The notes under the pieces are model-generated. The model saw nothing but the letters and a program-made list of their open reading frames with translations. It did no database searches and was not told the origin of the DNA. This document shows positions 34,910 to 43,642 of a stretch of DNA of 64,000 nt, piece after piece (positions within the stretch are counted from its first letter, which is position 1; each line of letters begins with the position of its first letter). Where the stretch lies: contig USDX01000008.1 in assembly GCA_900553605.1 (NCBI GenBank), forward strand, positions 9,764 through 73,763, in the 5' to 3' direction. The position numbers and the translations under genes are program-made. Origin of the DNA: an uncultured Eggerthella sp. (lineage in GTDB: Bacteria; Actinomycetota; Coriobacteriia; Coriobacteriales; Eggerthellaceae).

Positions 34910-35133
34910 GTGATTCGCAAAGCACCGTGGGTATTTGTATTAAATGCCCGTTAACGCTGAACTTCGGCCGCTTGTGTTGCGTTGCCGCTAAAGCCAAACT
35001 GCATCGAAGGGTCCAGTTGCATACCTGCCACAATTCTGTGCCGCATGGCGCCTAACGCGAAACTGCACCGAATTGAATTGGTTTGGAAAACGCCTGATTG
35101 TTTTTAAAAGGCAACATATCATGCCGATTTGTG

Positions 35134-35163
35134 TATTAACGTAATTTGAAAAAGTGCGTTATA
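35134..35163 (+). promoter_or_regulatory. Possible bioY promoter
   Basis: TTAACG and TATACT hexamers are separated by 18 bases, about 55 bases before the bioY start. No BirA or BioR site is recognised. Confidence 0.35.
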
Positions 35164-35217
35164 CTGCCCGATCATGGCGCAGTATGCGCCTGTTCAAATC
35201 GAGGAAGGAATAAATAA

Positions 35218-35826
35218 ATGTCCGAAGCAATGACGCAGCACTCCACCGCTCGTGCTCGCTCCGTCGCGTTCTGCGGCTTGTCCATCGCTCTTATGGCGGT
35301 TGCGGCATGGGTCACGGTTCCCTTTGGACCGGTTCCCTTTACCCTGCAGACACTGGCCGTAATGTTTGTGCTGTTTGCCTTGCCTGCTAAGCAGGCACTG
35401 GTCGCAATTGGCGGCTATATCGTTCTTGGCGGTCTGGGCCTTCCGGTGTTCTCTTCCTTCAAGGGCGGTTTGGCTGCCCTGATGGGTCCCACGGGTGGTT
35501 TCATCGTTGGCTTCTTTGTTGCCGCCGTGGTTGCTATCGCCGTTGCTGCTCTGCTGAAGCGCACTCCCTTGTTTGCTTCCGAAGAGCAGAAATCATTCTT
35601 TGGTACCCACATTGCCGCTGGCGTTCTTGCCCGTAACGTGGTTATGGGTGTGGTGTTCCTGGCGGTTCTCTATGTGTTTGGTTGGGCATGGCTCATGGTG
35701 GCAGGCCATCTCAGCGCCGAGGCTGCCTTTGCCGCTGCAGTCGCGCCTTTCGTTCTGATTGACGTGATGAAGATGGTTGCCGCTGTGCTGATTGCCCAGG
35801 CGGTAAGCGCTGTGGTTGCTCGCTAG
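35218..35826 (+). CDS. bioY: BioY, biotin ECF transporter substrate-binding subunit
   Basis: A 202-residue protein, GAGGAAGGA before ATG 35218. Characteristic segments are VPFGPVPFTLQTLAVMFVLF, LVAIGGYIVLGGLGLPVFSSF, KGGLAALMGPTGGFIVGF and the C-terminal PFVLIDVMKMVAAVLIA (Asp and Lys at the binding end). Six membrane helices are expected. No energising EcfA/EcfT genes are adjacent, so it would use a shared module or act alone. It supplies biotin for BirA-dependent carboxylases. Confidence 0.94.
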   Translation: MSEAMTQHSTARARSVAFCGLSIALMAVAAWVTVPFGPVPFTLQTLAVMFVLFALPAKQALVAIGGYIVLGGLGLPVFSSFKGGLAALMGPTGGFIVGFFVAAVVAIAVAALLKRTPLFASEEQKSFFGTHIAAGVLARNVVMGVVFLAVLYVFGWAWLMVAGHLSAEAAFAAAVAPFVLIDVMKMVAAVLIAQAVSAVVAR

Positions 35827-35934
35827 GTTTGCAGGTGTAGCTATCGAAGCTGTATTACGGCCGAAGCTGCATTGCGGCCCGTGAGGTTGTCGTTTCATCT
35901 AAACACTCGGGCGTAGCTATCGAAGTTGTATTGC

Positions 35935-36096
35935 GGATATCGGATTGACTTTGACGAACCCGGATGTCGAACTGGCTTCGATCAATCCGGGTATCTGACA
36001 GGTCTGGTTCGACCTTGGCATCGGACTGGCACTGTTCGATCTGGATATCGGACTGGTCCAGTTGGATCTAGATATCGGACTGGGCCTGATCAACCA
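35935..36096. repeat. Six tandem 27-bp repeats
   Basis: Consensus-like units start every 27 bases from 35935 (GGATATCGGACTGG is the most constant part). The period is nine codons, and one frame reads GYRTG-type nonapeptides. A terminator follows at once. The array may be a non-coding minisatellite in the 3' region of bioY or encode a short repetitive peptide from TTG 35926; no ribosome-binding site supports the latter. Confidence 0.75.
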
Positions 36097-36102
36097 CTAG
36101 GT

Positions 36103-36134
36103 AGGAGGATCGCATCATGCGGTCCTCCTTTTTT
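36103..36134 (+). terminator. Terminator downstream of bioY and the 27-bp array
   Basis: The arms AGGAGGA and TCCTCCT are extended by CGCA/TGCG and followed by a T6 tail. Confidence 0.85.
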
Positions 36135-36173
36135 GTCCTACAGCCTTTGTCCTGCAACCTTTGTCCTACAACC
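36132..36173. repeat. Three tandem 14-bp repeats
   Basis: The unit TTTGTCCTACAGCC is repeated three times with one or two changes, starting within the terminator T run. Confidence 0.7.
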
Positions 36174-36240
36174 CCTTTTTGCGCGTAAGCATCGGGTGAA
36201 GCCTGGCAAGAAACCGCCGTTGTGTATTCGCGTGCTGCCG

Positions 36241-36850
36241 GAAGGCGCCTTCCTTGGCGAGATTTAGCCGGAGTGTATTCTTGAGCGGCAAGTCATGGCA
36301 ATATCTCGTCGCGATGCATTCCCGAAGGGGCTCCGGACAGGAAAAACGCCCTTTCATGGCAAGATATCGCCGCCATGTATCCAAAATCAGCTGATTTTGG
36401 CAAGATATGCTCTCCATGTATTCAAAATGCCCTGCAAAATGCCGTCGGGGAATGCATTTCGCGAGTATCTTGCCACGAAGACCCTCTTTTTCCGTCCGCA
36501 TCCCTCAAATCATGCACAGTAGGCAAATCTTGCCACTCTTTTTCGACTTGTCTTTCGTGCGGGAGCTTTGCGATTCCTGCCTGCGCGGGAGCTCAGGGCG
36601 CGACCAGCATCGCGGCTCGACCTTCACTGGGATATTAGCGTGTCCCCTACGTGAAGGCGCAAACGCTGTAGCTCGTCCTTTATGTGGGGGTACCGACGTT
36701 GTGGTTCGCCTTTTGCGCGGGAATGTCAGCGCAGCAAGAAAAAAATCGCGCCCCGTCGAAAGGCGCCTTCCTTGGCAAGCCCTAGCCGTAGTGCATTCCT
36801 AAGCGGCAAGTCATGGCACTATTTCGTTGCGATGCTTTTCCCGAAGGGGC
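36241..36850. repeat. Repeat-rich non-coding island downstream of bioY
   Basis: Two copies of a roughly 91-bp sequence (36241-36331 and 36759-36850, about 80% alike by eye) flank smaller repeats. GGCAAGATAT-N6-CATGTAT units occur at 36358 and 36399 with a perfect 20-bp palindrome at 36381-36400. Three degenerate 33-bp units lie at about 36645-36743. No gene with a ribosome-binding site is seen. Confidence 0.65.
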
Positions 36851-36872
36851 ACATCGGTGCGGCAGCGGAAAG

Positions 36873-37886
36873 CTACAGGGCGGGAAACGCCATCACAAAT
36901 ACGGCACCGCCTTCGGGGGCGTTGAATGCGGTTACCGTGCCGTCGAAGCTCTCAACAATCTCCTTCACAATGGCCAGTCCAAGGCCAGCGCCTCCGCTGT
37001 TGCGTGCGCGCGAGGCATCGCTGCGGTAGAAGCGTTTGAACAGAAGGGAGGGGTCATCTTCGATGCCGCAGCCATCGTCTTTCACAGCAACTATCGCCTG
37101 GTTGTTTACGCCGGAAAGCAAGACGCGGACATGGCCGCCCTCTTCGACGTGACGAATGGCGTTATCGACCAAGTTGATGATGGCCTGCTTGAGGCGATCG
37201 GTGTTGCCCAGGATATCTGGGGCAGCGCCCTCTACGCTCAAGGTGACGTTCTTGTCTTGGGCGATGGGCTCAAGCATTTCGATAACTTCTTGGGCAACGG
37301 GCGCAATATCCAGGCGTTTCAGGGCCGCCGCAGGTACGCCTTCTTTTGCGTGCTGCAGTGCCAAGAGCGAATTAGTGAGCTTCTTCAGGCGTTCCGACTC
37401 GCTCAGAATGATCTCGCAGAAATGCTCGCGTGTTGACTGGGGCATATCGGGATCGAGCATCAATTCGGCATTGCCGCTGATGGCGGTGAGAGGTGTGCGG
37501 AACTCGTGGGCAACATCGCTCACGAAAGAATCTTGGCGGTCCTGCACTTTGGAAAGCTCGTTGAGCTTCGCCTCGTAGGCGCGGTTCAGCTCGCGGAAGT
37601 CTTCGGACAGCTGGTCAACTTCGTACAGTGCGCCTGTGGGCTCGAACACGATGCTCTTGTCGCCTTCGCGGTAGGCGCGCGTTTTCTGTGCCAATTCAGT
37701 GAGTGGTTGGGCGATGAAGTGCGCAATAAGCAAGCTCAAAAAATAGCAGAGGCAGGAAACGGGGATGATGAATGCCAAGATGAAGTGTGAGCAGCCAAAT
37801 GCCAGCACGGCAATAGCTGCCGTGATAGAACAGCCGAAAATAGCCAGCAAAGCGGTTAGAAAAGAAATATTGGTAAACAGCCTCAT
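36873..37886 (-). CDS. Sensor histidine kinase with minimal sensor region
   Basis: A 337-residue protein. Two membrane helices (about 9-31 and 34-57) are joined by only a few residues, so there is no extracytoplasmic sensor domain; this is the intramembrane-sensing layout. A HAMP-like linker (58-108) follows, then the phospho-acceptor His127 in HEFRTP, the N box in IINLVDNAIRH, and the G boxes VKDDGCGIEDD and GAGLGLAIV. It lies downstream of its response regulator. Candidate inputs are cell-wall stress or antimicrobial peptides, by analogy only. Confidence 0.9.
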   Translation of the reverse strand: MRLFTNISFLTALLAIFGCSITAAIAVLAFGCSHFILAFIIPVSCLCYFLSLLIAHFIAQPLTELAQKTRAYREGDKSIVFEPTGALYEVDQLSEDFRELNRAYEAKLNELSKVQDRQDSFVSDVAHEFRTPLTAISGNAELMLDPDMPQSTREHFCEIILSESERLKKLTNSLLALQHAKEGVPAAALKRLDIAPVAQEVIEMLEPIAQDKNVTLSVEGAAPDILGNTDRLKQAIINLVDNAIRHVEEGGHVRVLLSGVNNQAIVAVKDDGCGIEDDPSLLFKRFYRSDASRARNSGGAGLGLAIVKEIVESFDGTVTAFNAPEGGAVFVMAFPAL

Positions 37887-37892
37887 TGAATC

Positions 37893-37987
37893 CCCTCGAA
37901 GCGGCAGATAGCGTATGCGTCAGCCTTTAAGCTTGCAGGCTGCTCAGCACGTCGATGCCGGCGAAGCGGCAGATAGCGCATGCGCCG
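37893..37987. repeat. Direct repeat between response regulator and kinase
   Basis: CGAAGCGGCAGATAGCGTATGCG near 37895 recurs near 37960 with one change inside the 117-base gap. It lies in the intercistronic mRNA. Confidence 0.6.
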
Positions 37988-38003
37988 GTCTGCAAACGCC
38001 CCC

Positions 38004-38696
38004 TTATTTCTTGAAGCGATAGCCGTATCCGCGCACCGTTTCAACAAGCTTCGGATCGTACCCGGCTGCCTCAATCTTATCGCGAAGACGCTTGATGTGC
38101 GTGTCGACTGTTTTCGTTTCCGTGATGAATTCCCATCCCCATGCATCGTGAAGAAGGTCTTCGCGGGAGACCACCTTGCCGGCATTGTGCATAAGGCAGC
38201 TCAGCAGCTCGAATTCGCGCGGAGTAAGGTCGATGGGCCCTTTTTCTCCTTGGGCGACGTGCGTGTCTTCGTTCAAGGTGATGCCGCTTGCCGTTACCTC
38301 ATTCGAGGGCTGTGCGTTTTCCAGACCTTGGCTGCGACGCAGAAGGGCACGGGTGCGCGCAAGAAGCTCGCGCACGCCGAAGGGCTTTGCAAGATAGTCG
38401 TCAGCTCCAAGCTCGAGCCCTACGACTTTGTTCAGTTCGCTGTCACGCGCAGAAAGGAACAGGATAGGCGTGGTCATCTTCGCGCGGATGCGGCGGCACA
38501 GTTCGTATCCGTCGATACCGGGCAGCATGATGTCTAAAATGAACAGATCGAAGTGGTCGCTTTCGATTTTCTCAAGCGCTTCTTCGCCGTTGGAAGCCAC
38601 TTCGGTGAGGTAGCCTTCCTTCTGCATGGCATAGCTTACGAATTCAGTGATGGAAGGCTCATCGTCTACGATGAGTATGCGAGCGGGATTTTCCAT
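38004..38696 (-). CDS. OmpR-family response regulator
   Basis: A 230-residue protein starting at ATG 38696 (AAGGTGG upstream). The receiver domain has the acidic pair DDE (11-13), phospho-acceptor Asp55 in LFILDIMLP, the Thr/Ser switch in ILFLSARD and Lys in YLAKPFG. The C-terminal winged helix shows LTPREFELLSCLMHNAGKVV and VDTHIKRLRDKIE with RGYGYRF. It is the partner of the kinase at 36873-37886. Targets unknown. Confidence 0.94.
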   Translation of the reverse strand: MENPARILIVDDEPSITEFVSYAMQKEGYLTEVASNGEEALEKIESDHFDLFILDIMLPGIDGYELCRRIRAKMTTPILFLSARDSELNKVVGLELGADDYLAKPFGVRELLARTRALLRRSQGLENAQPSNEVTASGITLNEDTHVAQGEKGPIDLTPREFELLSCLMHNAGKVVSREDLLHDAWGWEFITETKTVDTHIKRLRDKIEAAGYDPKLVETVRGYGYRFKK

Positions 38697-38812
38697 TGCG
38701 CCACCTTCTGCGGATGCGTTAATTACGGTTACGGCTAAGGGACTGCCGTCCAAAATCGATAGTATGGTAGCATTCGCTCGTATCGCTTAAACCTGAAGGG
38801 ATTGTCAGAAAC

Positions 38813-39583
38813 ATGTTACTTGCGATTGACGTGGGAAATACCCAAACCGTGCTCGGTGTATACGATGGTGAGCACTTGGTTCATATGTGGCGTGTGGCTA
38901 CTAACGTAGACCACACCAGTGATGAGCTCCGAATTAAACTGCATGTTCTGATGGAGGCCGAAGGTGTTGACCCCAAGTGCATCGACGGTGCTATTTTGGC
39001 CTCGGTGGTTCCCGCTCTTACTCATAATTGGGAAAAGGCATGCTATCGCTCGTTCTGCGTTCAGCTGCTTGTCATTTCCGCCCAAACCGTGGGGCACCTT
39101 ATCAACATGGACCAGGAGAAGTTCGCCGAATTGGGCGCCGACCGCGTGGCAGATGCTGCTGCTGCGAAATGCCTGTACGGTTCGCCCGTCATTGTGGTCG
39201 ACTTCGGTACTGCTACCAATATCGAGATCATCGATAAGACAGGCACGTTTGTGGGCGGCATCATTGCCCCCGGTGTCGATTCGTCCATGCGTAGTCTGCT
39301 TTCCCGCGCAGCGTTGTTGCGATCCGTAGAATTGGAAGATCCGGGCACGGCAATCGGAACCAACACCGCCGATGCGCTCAAGGTTGGCGTGGTGTACGGC
39401 GAGGCTGCTCGTGTCGACGGCTTGGTCGAGCGCGTTTTCGATCAGTTGGGCTACGAGGCCAGGGTGGTGGCAACTGGTGGCTTGGCGCACCGCATCGCCC
39501 CCGCATCGAAGCACATCGCCGAAATCAACCTTGAACTCACTTTGCAGGGTTTGCGTATGATCTACGATGAGATCGCCCAGTAA
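38813..39583 (+). CDS. coaX: Type III pantothenate kinase
   Basis: A 256-residue ASKHA-fold enzyme that phosphorylates pantothenate in CoA biosynthesis. Seen are MLLAIDVGNTQTVLGVYDG (phosphate 1 motif), ELGADRVADAAAAKCLYG (family GxDR), VIVVDFGTATNIEIID, GGIIAPGVDSSMRSL and VATGGLAHRIA. Length and order are standard. It lies divergent from the two-component system and 48 bases before fhs. Confidence 0.95.
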   Translation: MLLAIDVGNTQTVLGVYDGEHLVHMWRVATNVDHTSDELRIKLHVLMEAEGVDPKCIDGAILASVVPALTHNWEKACYRSFCVQLLVISAQTVGHLINMDQEKFAELGADRVADAAAAKCLYGSPVIVVDFGTATNIEIIDKTGTFVGGIIAPGVDSSMRSLLSRAALLRSVELEDPGTAIGTNTADALKVGVVYGEAARVDGLVERVFDQLGYEARVVATGGLAHRIAPASKHIAEINLELTLQGLRMIYDEIAQ

Positions 39584-39631
39584 AACCCAGTAGGACAGAG
39601 CAATAAGCCAAGAAGAGGAAGCGAACTGTTT

Positions 39632-41299
39632 ATGCTGACGGATATCGAAATTGCGCAGGCGGCAACGCCTTGCCCCATTACCGAAATCGCTGAAAAGGCA
39701 GGTATCTCGGAAGAGTACCTCGAGTGCTACGGCAAGACCAAGGCAAAGGTTGACTACAACCTGCTCCGCAACGAAGACCATAAGCCCGGTAAGTTGGTGC
39801 TGGTCACGGCAATCAACCCCACCGCTGCCGGCGAAGGTAAAACCACCACGACGGTAGGTTTGGGTGATGCCCTTTCCCGCTTGGGAAAGAAGACGGTAAT
39901 CGCTTTGCGCGAGCCTAGCCTGGGACCGGTGTTCGGCATCAAGGGCGGTGCCGCAGGCGGTGGCTATTCCCAGGTAATCCCTATGGAAGATATCAACCTG
40001 CATTTCACGGGCGACTTCCATGCTATTGGCGCGGCAAACAATCTGCTTGCTGCATTGCTCGATGCCCATATCCACAACGGCAACGAGCTTGGCATCGATG
40101 TTCGCCGCATTACGTGGAAGCGTGTTGTTGACATGAACGACCGTCAGCTGCGCAATATCGTGTGCGGCTTGGGCGGCAAAGCCAATGGCGTTCCCCGTGA
40201 AGACGGCTTCGATATTACGGTTGCTTCAGAGGTCATGGCCATCTTCTGCTTGGCAACCTCCATTACCGACCTGAAGGCGCGCTTGGGCCGCATCGTTGTT
40301 GGCTACACCCGCGACGATAAGCCCGTTACCGCCCATGACCTTCATGCTGAAGGCGCTATGGCTGCGCTTTTGAAGGATGCGCTGAAGCCCAATTTGGTTC
40401 AGACACTCGAAGGAACCCCCGCATTCGTGCACGGCGGTCCTTTCGCCAACATTGCACATGGCTGCAATTCCATCATGGCAACCAACATGGCTCTTGCTCT
40501 GGGCGACTACGCGGTAACTGAAGCCGGTTTCGGTGCCGACCTGGGAGCCGAGAAGTTCTTGGACATCAAGTGCCGTCTTGCGGGCTTGAAGCCTGATGCT
40601 GTTGTAGTGGTTGCCACGGTTCGTGCGTTGAAGAACCATGGCGGCGTTGCCAAGGCAGACCTGAACGAGGAAAACCTCGAAGCGCTGGAAAAGGGTCTTC
40701 CCAACCTGCTTCAGCACGTGGAAAACATCACTCAGGTGTTTGGCCTCCCATGCGTTGTCGCCATCAACGAATTCCCCACTGATACTCAGGCAGAAATCGA
40801 TCTGGTTCGCGCCAAGTGCCAGGAGCTCGGTGTCAACGTTGCCCTTTCCCAGGTCTGGGCAAAAGGCGGCGAAGGCGGCGTAGAGTTGGCTGAGGAAGTT
40901 ATGCGTCTGTGCGAGCAGGAAAGCTCTCTGACCTTCACCTACGAAGATGATATGGGTCTCGCGGAAAAGATCGAGGCAGTTGCCAAGCGCATTTACCATG
41001 CAGATGGGGTAGACTTTGCTCCTGCTGCGAAGAAGGAAATCAAGCAGCTTGAAGAATTGGGCTTTGGATCTATGCCGGTCTGCATGGCGAAAACCCAGTA
41101 CAGCTTCTCCGACGATGCTGCACTGCTTGGTGCTCCGCGCAATTTCCGCATTACGGTTCGTCAGGTTAAGGTATCTGCAGGCGCTGGTTTCGTTGTTGCC
41201 CTTACCGGTAATGTCATGACCATGCCAGGCTTGGGCAAGGCCCCTGCTGCCTTCAAGATCGACGTTGATGAAACGGGCAAGATCTCTGGCTTGTTCTAG
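39632..41299 (+). CDS. fhs: Formate--tetrahydrofolate ligase
   Basis: A 555-residue enzyme that makes 10-formyl-THF from formate, ATP and THF. It has the nucleotide loop TAAGEGKTTTTVGLGDAL at about residues 66-83, REPSLGPVFGIKGGAAGGGY, GDFHAIGAANNLLAALLDAH, DRQLRNIVCGLG and GFGADLGAEKFLDIKCR. The next two genes encode the following steps, so the three form a C1 operon used for purine or serine C1 supply or as the methyl branch of acetogenesis. No carbonyl branch genes are in the window. Confidence 0.96.
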   Translation: MLTDIEIAQAATPCPITEIAEKAGISEEYLECYGKTKAKVDYNLLRNEDHKPGKLVLVTAINPTAAGEGKTTTTVGLGDALSRLGKKTVIALREPSLGPVFGIKGGAAGGGYSQVIPMEDINLHFTGDFHAIGAANNLLAALLDAHIHNGNELGIDVRRITWKRVVDMNDRQLRNIVCGLGGKANGVPREDGFDITVASEVMAIFCLATSITDLKARLGRIVVGYTRDDKPVTAHDLHAEGAMAALLKDALKPNLVQTLEGTPAFVHGGPFANIAHGCNSIMATNMALALGDYAVTEAGFGADLGAEKFLDIKCRLAGLKPDAVVVVATVRALKNHGGVAKADLNEENLEALEKGLPNLLQHVENITQVFGLPCVVAINEFPTDTQAEIDLVRAKCQELGVNVALSQVWAKGGEGGVELAEEVMRLCEQESSLTFTYEDDMGLAEKIEAVAKRIYHADGVDFAPAAKKEIKQLEELGFGSMPVCMAKTQYSFSDDAALLGAPRNFRITVRQVKVSAGAGFVVALTGNVMTMPGLGKAPAAFKIDVDETGKISGLF

Positions 41300-41401
41300 G
41301 CTGCTAGAAAATAGCTGGAAATACCAGCAAGGTATTATCGGGCTGGCGCAGGTGCGCTGGCCCGTATCGTTGTCATAGGTAATAAACGATTAGGAAACAT
41401 C

Positions 41402-42016
41402 TTGAGCGAGTGGACATTAATTGACGAGGTTGCCGCTGGCACCCCAACCCCTGGTGGCGGTGCTGCCGCCGCATACGTGGGAGCTTTGGGGTCGGCGTTG
41501 AATTCCATGGTGGGAAACCTGACGGTTGGCAAGAAAAGCTATGCCGACGTGGAAGACCAGGTGAAGGAATGCCTATCGCAGCTTCAGCGGGTGCGTGAAG
41601 AGCTCCTTGCCTTGTCGAAGAAGGACTCTGAGGCATTTGCCCCTTTGGCGGCATGCTATAAAATGCCCCGCGCTACCGAAGAAGAAAAGGCGCAGCGCAC
41701 CAAAGCAATGCAGAAGGCGCTCATCGATGCCATCGAAGTGCCCCTGTCGATCATGAAAGCATGTGCTCGCGTTATCGATCTTTCCGATTTTATGGCTCAT
41801 AATGGCTCAAAGATGGCGCTTTCCGATGTTGCCACGGGTGTTTCCTTTGCGAAAGGGGCACTAAAGGGCGCTGCCCTGAACATCTTCGTCAATGCCAAAA
41901 TGCTCGAGGATCGCAAGCTTGCGAAGCGTTACACTGACGAAACAGAATGTCTCATTATTGAATGGGGCAAGCGTGCCGATGATATTTACGTATTTGTGTT
42001 GGAGGGACTCAGATAA
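41402..42016 (+). CDS. fchA: Methenyltetrahydrofolate cyclohydrolase (FchA, FTCD-C family)
   Basis: A 204-residue all-helical protein starting at TTG 41402 (TTAGGA upstream). It belongs to the cyclodeaminase/cyclohydrolase family: DEVAAGTPTPGGGAAAAYVGALGSAL, the segment VPLSIMKACARVIDL and DVATGVSFAKGALKGAALNIFVN. Without glutamate formiminotransferase genes nearby, and placed between fhs and folD, the cyclohydrolase role (10-formyl-THF to methenyl-THF) is more likely than formimino-THF cyclodeamination. Its presence fits the loss of cyclohydrolase residues in the adjacent FolD. Confidence 0.88.
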   Translation: MSEWTLIDEVAAGTPTPGGGAAAAYVGALGSALNSMVGNLTVGKKSYADVEDQVKECLSQLQRVREELLALSKKDSEAFAPLAACYKMPRATEEEKAQRTKAMQKALIDAIEVPLSIMKACARVIDLSDFMAHNGSKMALSDVATGVSFAKGALKGAALNIFVNAKMLEDRKLAKRYTDETECLIIEWGKRADDIYVFVLEGLR

Positions 42017-42018
42017 GT

Positions 42019-42870
42019 ATGACCCGCATTTTGAAATCGAAACCAGTTACTGATGCGATTGCCGCCGATCTTGCTCATCGTGTCGAGCGTCTGAAGATCT
42101 TGGGCATCGAACCTACGCTTGCTATCGTTCGCGTAGGGTCCCGCCCCGACGACCTGAGCTACGAGCGCACTGCTTGCAAGCGCGCAAAGGCTTTGGGTCT
42201 GACCACACGTGTGTTCGAGCTCGATGAAAAGGTTTCCCAGGAAAAACTGCTCCTGCAAATTCGCCGCATCAACGCCGATTCAAGCATTCATGGTTGCTTG
42301 GTGTTCCGCCCTCTTCCCTCTGAGATGGAAGACAAGCTTGTTTGCGATGAGCTTGCTATGGCGAAGGATATCGACGGCGTTTCCACTGCATCGCTTGGTG
42401 CGGTGTTTACCGATGCCAAGGAAGGCTTTGCTCCTAGCACCGCAGAAGCTTGCGTAAGGGCGCTCGATTTTTACGATATCCCTGTAGAGGGCAAGCACGT
42501 AGTTGTCGTTGGTCGCAGTCTTGTGGTGGGCAAACCTGTTGCCATGCTGCTGCTTCGCCGCAATGCCAGCGTGACCATCTGCCATTCCCGCACGGAGGAC
42601 CTGCCCAAGATCATGCGCACGGCAGACATCGTTATTTGCGCAACGGGCCGCGCACGTGCCTTTGATGCATCGTGCTTCCGCGAAGGCCAGACGGTTTTGG
42701 ACGTTGGTATCAATTTTGACAAGGACGGCAACCTGTGCGGCGATGTCGACTATGAATCGGTCGAGCCCGTTGTCGATGCCATCACCCCGGTCCCAGGTGG
42801 TCTCGGTTCTGTTACCACTTCTATCACCATGGAGCATACGGTTTCGGCTGCAGAAAAGACCATCAGGTAA
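42019..42870 (+). CDS. folD: Methylenetetrahydrofolate dehydrogenase (FolD family), cyclohydrolase residues lost
   Basis: A 283-residue FolD-fold protein. The Rossmann site is intact (VVVVGRSLVVGKPVAMLLL, CHSRTEDL, DVGINFD, PVPGGLGSVTTSITMEHTV). Aligned by eye on E. coli FolD, the Tyr of YxxxK is Tyr48, but the catalytic Lys position is Ala52 (SYERTACKRAKALG). The Gln of VQLPLP is Phe96 (LVFRPLP). The Asp-containing KDIDG (116-120) is kept. Both changes should remove cyclohydrolase activity while leaving the dehydrogenase, as in monofunctional yeast MTD1. FchA next door would supply the missing step. Confidence 0.9.
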   Translation: MTRILKSKPVTDAIAADLAHRVERLKILGIEPTLAIVRVGSRPDDLSYERTACKRAKALGLTTRVFELDEKVSQEKLLLQIRRINADSSIHGCLVFRPLPSEMEDKLVCDELAMAKDIDGVSTASLGAVFTDAKEGFAPSTAEACVRALDFYDIPVEGKHVVVVGRSLVVGKPVAMLLLRRNASVTICHSRTEDLPKIMRTADIVICATGRARAFDASCFREGQTVLDVGINFDKDGNLCGDVDYESVEPVVDAITPVPGGLGSVTTSITMEHTVSAAEKTIR

Positions 42871-42913
42871 TTCTGCTTGTCGTTAAATGAATGCATGGGC
42901 GCCAAGGCGCCAA

Positions 42914-42950
42914 AGCGCTCAATGGGGTTGTTCCTCATTGAGCGCTCTTG
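42914..42950 (+). terminator. Terminator after folD
   Basis: AGCGCTCAATG... pairs with ...CATTGAGCGCT around a GTTGTTC loop, followed by TTGTT. Confidence 0.75.
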
Positions 42951-42980
42951 TTGGATCCTGCTTTTCCGAAGGGAATCTTT

Positions 42981-43460
42981 ATGTCCGGCAAATGGGTTGA
43001 AATAGCACGTACCTCTTCGGTAGAGGAAACGCAAGCTTGCGCAGCGGCACTGGCTGGCGTGCTTGATGCAGGTGCTGTTGTGACGCTTGACGGAGATCTG
43101 GGGGCGGGAAAAACGCACTTTACCCAGGGGCTGGCAGCTGCCTTGGGCGTTGCGCAGGCGGTAACGAGCCCCACCTTCAACTTGGTGGTTGAATACACCG
43201 ATGGGCGTCTTCCCCTGTACCATTTTGATCTGTATCGCCTTGATTCCCCTTACCAATTGGAAGACTTGGCATTTTACGAATACGTCGAAGGCGATGGCGT
43301 TTCCTGCATCGAGTGGGCTTCGAAATTTCCCGAAGAAATGCCAGAAGATAGGCTCGAGGTGTATCTTGCCGTCGAGGGCGAAAACGTTCGGGCAATTCGG
43401 GCATGTGCCCACGGATCGGCAGAATCAATGCTTCAGAGTTGGCGGGCTGCGTTGGCTTAG
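42981..43460 (+). CDS. tsaE: TsaE, ATPase of the t6A tRNA-modification complex
   Basis: A 159-residue P-loop protein; ATG 42981 follows GAAGGGAA. The Walker A motif is LDGDLGAGKTHFTQGLA, the switch region TSPTFNLVVEY, then YHFDLYRL and IEWASKFPEEMP. TsaE binds the TsaB-TsaD heterodimer and drives cycles of threonylcarbamoyl transfer to A37 of ANN-decoding tRNAs. The next gene fuses its two partners. Confidence 0.95.
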   Translation: MSGKWVEIARTSSVEETQACAAALAGVLDAGAVVTLDGDLGAGKTHFTQGLAAALGVAQAVTSPTFNLVVEYTDGRLPLYHFDLYRLDSPYQLEDLAFYEYVEGDGVSCIEWASKFPEEMPEDRLEVYLAVEGENVRAIRACAHGSAESMLQSWRAALA

Positions 43461-43642
43461 CTTTTTGCCAGGCGCGTTCTTTTCGGAAGGATTGCGCCTG
43501 GTTTTTCTGTTTTCAGGGGCATGCGCTAGGATAGCTAGCGAAAGAAAACAGGCATTAAACGTCGCTTGCCCATCCCGTGCCGCCCCCGTTGCTTTTACGG
43601 AGATGGCATCGGCGGCCGCAATGCAATAAGAACAGGATTCGC

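Noticed and set aside
35926..36267. Protein of 113 residues across the 27-bp repeats
   Set aside because: No ribosome-binding site before the TTG; the frame passes through a strong terminator and a second repeat array.
36166..36501. Minus-strand 111-codon frame in the repeat island
   Set aside because: Built from the repeated DNA units, no start signal, and no family resemblance.
34639..36850. CRISPR array
   Set aside because: The repeats vary in length and sequence, are not separated by unique spacers of constant size, and no cas genes are nearby.
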